NCBI GenBank assembly: GCA_020432595.1
Contig: JAGQGA010000203.1
Location: forward strand, 2,644-8,582
Origin: Anaerolineales bacterium
GTDB lineage: Bacteria; Chloroflexota; Anaerolineae; Promineifilales; Promineifilaceae
Direction: 5' to 3'
DNA length: 5,939 nucleotides
Shown here: positions 4,407-5,939 of the stretch, one piece after another
Layout of the letters: every line of letters starts with the position of its first letter
How positions within the stretch are numbered: position 1 is the stretch's first letter
The notes under the pieces: generated by a model
What the model saw: only the letters and a program-made list of their open reading frames with translations
Database searches by the model: none
Told to the model about the DNA's origin: nothing
Made by a program: the position numbers and the translations under genes

Positions 4407-5927
4407 ATGAACAAAAAATTATTTTCAACAACAACCTTGTGGCTACTTATTTTCGGCCTGCTCAACCTATTTGCTTCCGGCCATTGGACAATAGCGGTGG
4501 CAACTTGGGTAGCGCCAATATTCGCCCTGCACTATCTCACCGTTAGTCAGGAACGGCGCAAATTTTTCCGTTTCTTTCTGGTTTACTGGATCACCCTGTC
4601 CATACCCTGGTATGGGGGCACACCGATTTTTGGCCCAGCTCACTTCATTTTTATGGCTGTGAATACCCTGATTGCCGTGATTCCTTATGCTGTTTATCAA
4701 TGGTTAGCACCACGACTGCGGCGCAACGACCGTCTCCCCTTCCTTGCCACCTTCATTTTCCCCTTGGCTGGGACGACGGTGGAGTTTTTGATGAGCAGTG
4801 CCAGTCCGCTAGGCAACTTTGGTGCTGCTGGGTATTCGCAATATGGCATTCCGGTGTTGACGCAACTAACGGCCGTTACCGGCATGTTGGGTCTCACCTT
4901 CCTTATTGCCTGGTTCCCCGCCATCGTCAACTGGGCGTGGGAGAACGAGTTTGAGTGGGCACGAGTTCGCGCTGGCGTGGCAGCTTTTGCCATTACCCTC
5001 CTGGCCGTGATTGGCTATGGCACGGTACGACTGGTAGCAGCACCAGAGATTGGGTCGCAAGAAACGGTGCGCGTGGCCTCATTTACCCTGGTTGAAAATC
5101 ACATGGGTGACTTGAACACCCTGCTGGAAGAAGAAGGGGTAGACGCTTATCGGCAGGCAACCCAATCTGTACACGCCCAATATCTGCAAATGACAGAAAC
5201 GGCCGTTGCCAACGGTGCCAACCTCATTCTCTGGCCGGAACTAGCCATTATCGGCGTTGAGGAAGATGTGCAGGCCACCATCGCCAAGGGGCAGGCACTG
5301 GCGCAGGAAGCAGGTGTTTATCTGGCGATGCCCGTTTTCATCGCTTTTCCAGATAGCGACCGTACTTGGGAAAACAAACTGTATGTGGCCGATCCAGACG
5401 GCAATATCATCCTGGAACACGTCAAATATGGCGGCAATTTGCTGGAAGGTACGCTGAAAGGCAGTGGCGAGATTCAGATCGTGGAAACGCCCTACGGCAA
5501 TTTGGCAGGCATCATTTGCTGGGACACCAACTACCCCAACATCGTGCGTCAGGTGGGCCAGCAAAAAGCCGACATCTTGCTCTCGCCCTCGAAGGAGTGG
5601 GAAGGCATCAACCCGATGCACGCCGAAATGGCCGTCTTCCGCGCCATTGAGAACGGTACGGCTGTCGTTCGGCAGACGGATGAAGGGCTTTCGATTGTGG
5701 TGGATGGCTACGGCCGTACCCTGGCTATGGGTGAAGGCTTGGTCGCCGATGGCAACTATCTCTTGGTTGAGGTTCCCACCAGCAGCCCTACGACGATTTA
5801 CCCGATTATTGGTAATATAGTCGGCATCGCCGCCGCCGCTGGATTGGTTGCACTCGCCATCTACGCCCTGTTTGCAGCGCGCCGTCAGCGTCAGGAAGCA
5901 GTAAAAACGGCCGTTGTCACTCCCTAA
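4407..5927 (+). CDS. apolipoprotein N-acyltransferase-like protein (polytopic membrane protein with C-N hydrolase domain)
   Basis: 506 residues, close to the usual Lnt length. The N-terminal part (about 8-212) has some seven hydrophobic segments. A carbon-nitrogen hydrolase (nitrilase-fold) domain spans about 220-460, and one C-terminal membrane helix (about 466-490) is followed by a basic tail. That order is the Lnt architecture. The Glu-Lys-Cys triad can be placed at E278 (LILWPELAI), K340 (EHVKYGGN) and C371 (AGIICWDTNYP); MHAEMAVFRAIENG and VDGYGR (433-437 region) are typical of the fold. Lnt adds the third acyl chain to lipoproteins using phospholipid. Differences from E. coli Lnt, as I recall it: the Cys is followed by Trp-Asp rather than Tyr-Glu, and the LVPFGE stretch after the Lys is replaced by YGGNLLEG. 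The true substrate is therefore uncertain, and an amidase or another acyltransferase is possible. Three exact palindromes (4868, 5198, 5906) all encode Thr-Ala-Val. It is divergent from the kinase and probably first in its operon. Confidence 0.82.
   Translation: MNKKLFSTTTLWLLIFGLLNLFASGHWTIAVATWVAPIFALHYLTVSQERRKFFRFFLVYWITLSIPWYGGTPIFGPAHFIFMAVNTLIAVIPYAVYQWLAPRLRRNDRLPFLATFIFPLAGTTVEFLMSSASPLGNFGAAGYSQYGIPVLTQLTAVTGMLGLTFLIAWFPAIVNWAWENEFEWARVRAGVAAFAITLLAVIGYGTVRLVAAPEIGSQETVRVASFTLVENHMGDLNTLLEEEGVDAYRQATQSVHAQYLQMTETAVANGANLILWPELAIIGVEEDVQATIAKGQALAQEAGVYLAMPVFIAFPDSDRTWENKLYVADPDGNIILEHVKYGGNLLEGTLKGSGEIQIVETPYGNLAGIICWDTNYPNIVRQVGQQKADILLSPSKEWEGINPMHAEMAVFRAIENGTAVVRQTDEGLSIVVDGYGRTLAMGEGLVADGNYLLVEVPTSSPTTIYPIIGNIVGIAAAAGLVALAIYALFAARRQRQEAVKTAVVTP
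4868..4877. repeat. AACGGCCGTT palindrome, exact copy 7
   Basis: Exact copy, 12 bp with T/A flanks (4867-4878), in the membrane part of the Lnt-like gene. It is read as Thr-Ala-Val (residues 155-157). Confidence 0.9.
5198..5207. repeat. AACGGCCGTT palindrome, exact copy 8
   Basis: Exact copy in the hydrolase domain of the Lnt-like gene, shortly before the catalytic-Glu motif. It is read as Thr-Ala-Val (residues 265-267). Confidence 0.9.
5906..5915. repeat. AACGGCCGTT palindrome, exact copy 9
   Basis: Exact copy in the last codons of the Lnt-like gene (Thr-Ala-Val, residues 501-503), in the cytoplasmic tail where sequence constraint should be low. Confidence 0.9.
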
Positions 5928-5939
5928 AGGAGACGACAT
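5926..5939 (+). promoter_or_regulatory. Shine-Dalgarno and first two bases of a likely next gene
   Basis: AAAGGAG (5926-5932) overlaps the stop of the Lnt-like gene. The window ends in AT at 5938-5939, five bases after it, so a start codon completed by the next base is likely. The next gene would be co-transcribed and translationally linked. Confidence 0.5.

Noticed and set aside
4295..4492. 12-bp inverted pair ATTGTCCAATGG / CCATTGGACAAT (4295-4306 and 4481-4492)
   Set aside because: About one exact 12-bp inverted pair is expected by chance in a window this size, and the second copy is inside a coding region.
196..5915. Reading the palindromes as a CRISPR or tandem repeat array
   Set aside because: Spacing is irregular (about 150 to over 1300 bp), the copies lie mostly inside intact genes, and no repeat-spacer unit exists.
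5241..5939. 232-residue open frame on the minus strand
   Set aside because: It lies opposite the hydrolase domain of the Lnt-like gene, whose catalytic motifs are clear. The antisense product has no recognisable domain.

Overview
The window looks like a piece of a Chloroflexota chromosome, probably from the Anaerolineae/Caldilineae side. This is an inference from four things: a LuxR-type regulator carrying TPRs, a HisKA_3/NarL two-component pair of the kind common in that phylum, a ~93-residue orphan protein with a DQAALHGL..RDLGLPL motif that I associate with Chloroflexota genomes, and a very dense 10-bp palindrome, AACGGCCGTT. Base composition is moderate, slightly above 50% GC. No rRNA, tRNA, CRISPR array, transposase or phage gene is visible.

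Layout. (1) 2-634 (+): the C-terminal part of a TPR/LuxR-HTH transcription regulator, cut by the window edge. (2) 635-880: intergenic, dominated by a nested inverted repeat (652-790) resembling a MITE or palindromic repeat element, followed by AT-rich sequence that may hold a promoter. (3) 881-2281 (+): a tight three-gene operon made of a small soluble orphan protein, a 55-residue two-helix membrane protein (short and easy to miss) and an ~8-helix membrane protein. The second and third genes have strong AGGAGG Shine-Dalgarno sites placed at or over the stop of the gene before. (4) 4247-2356 (-): a membrane-bound histidine kinase and its NarL/FixJ-type response regulator, overlapping at stop and start, convergent with the membrane operon. 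(5) 4248-4406: a divergent intergenic region with short TGTCCA repeats and one exact palindrome. (6) 4407-5927 (+): a polytopic protein with a nitrilase-fold domain, most like apolipoprotein N-acyltransferase but with altered active-site surroundings. A Shine-Dalgarno and the first two bases of a likely next start codon close the window.

How the genes relate. The kinase and regulator form a complete signalling pair. Its targets cannot be read from sequence, but the divergent region next to its own promoter and the membrane operon facing it are the nearest candidates. The Lnt-like gene heads what appears to be another operon running out of the window.

The strongest unexplained signal is the palindrome. 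Nine exact copies of AACGGCCGTT and at least four one-mismatch copies occur in 5.9 kb, where about 0.006 exact copies would be expected by chance. They sit in all three codon phases, on genes of both strands and in intergenic DNA, so selection or biased spread must act on the DNA rather than the protein. It behaves like the HIP1 octamer of cyanobacteria. I found no defence, biosynthetic or mobile system that could be called new with confidence.
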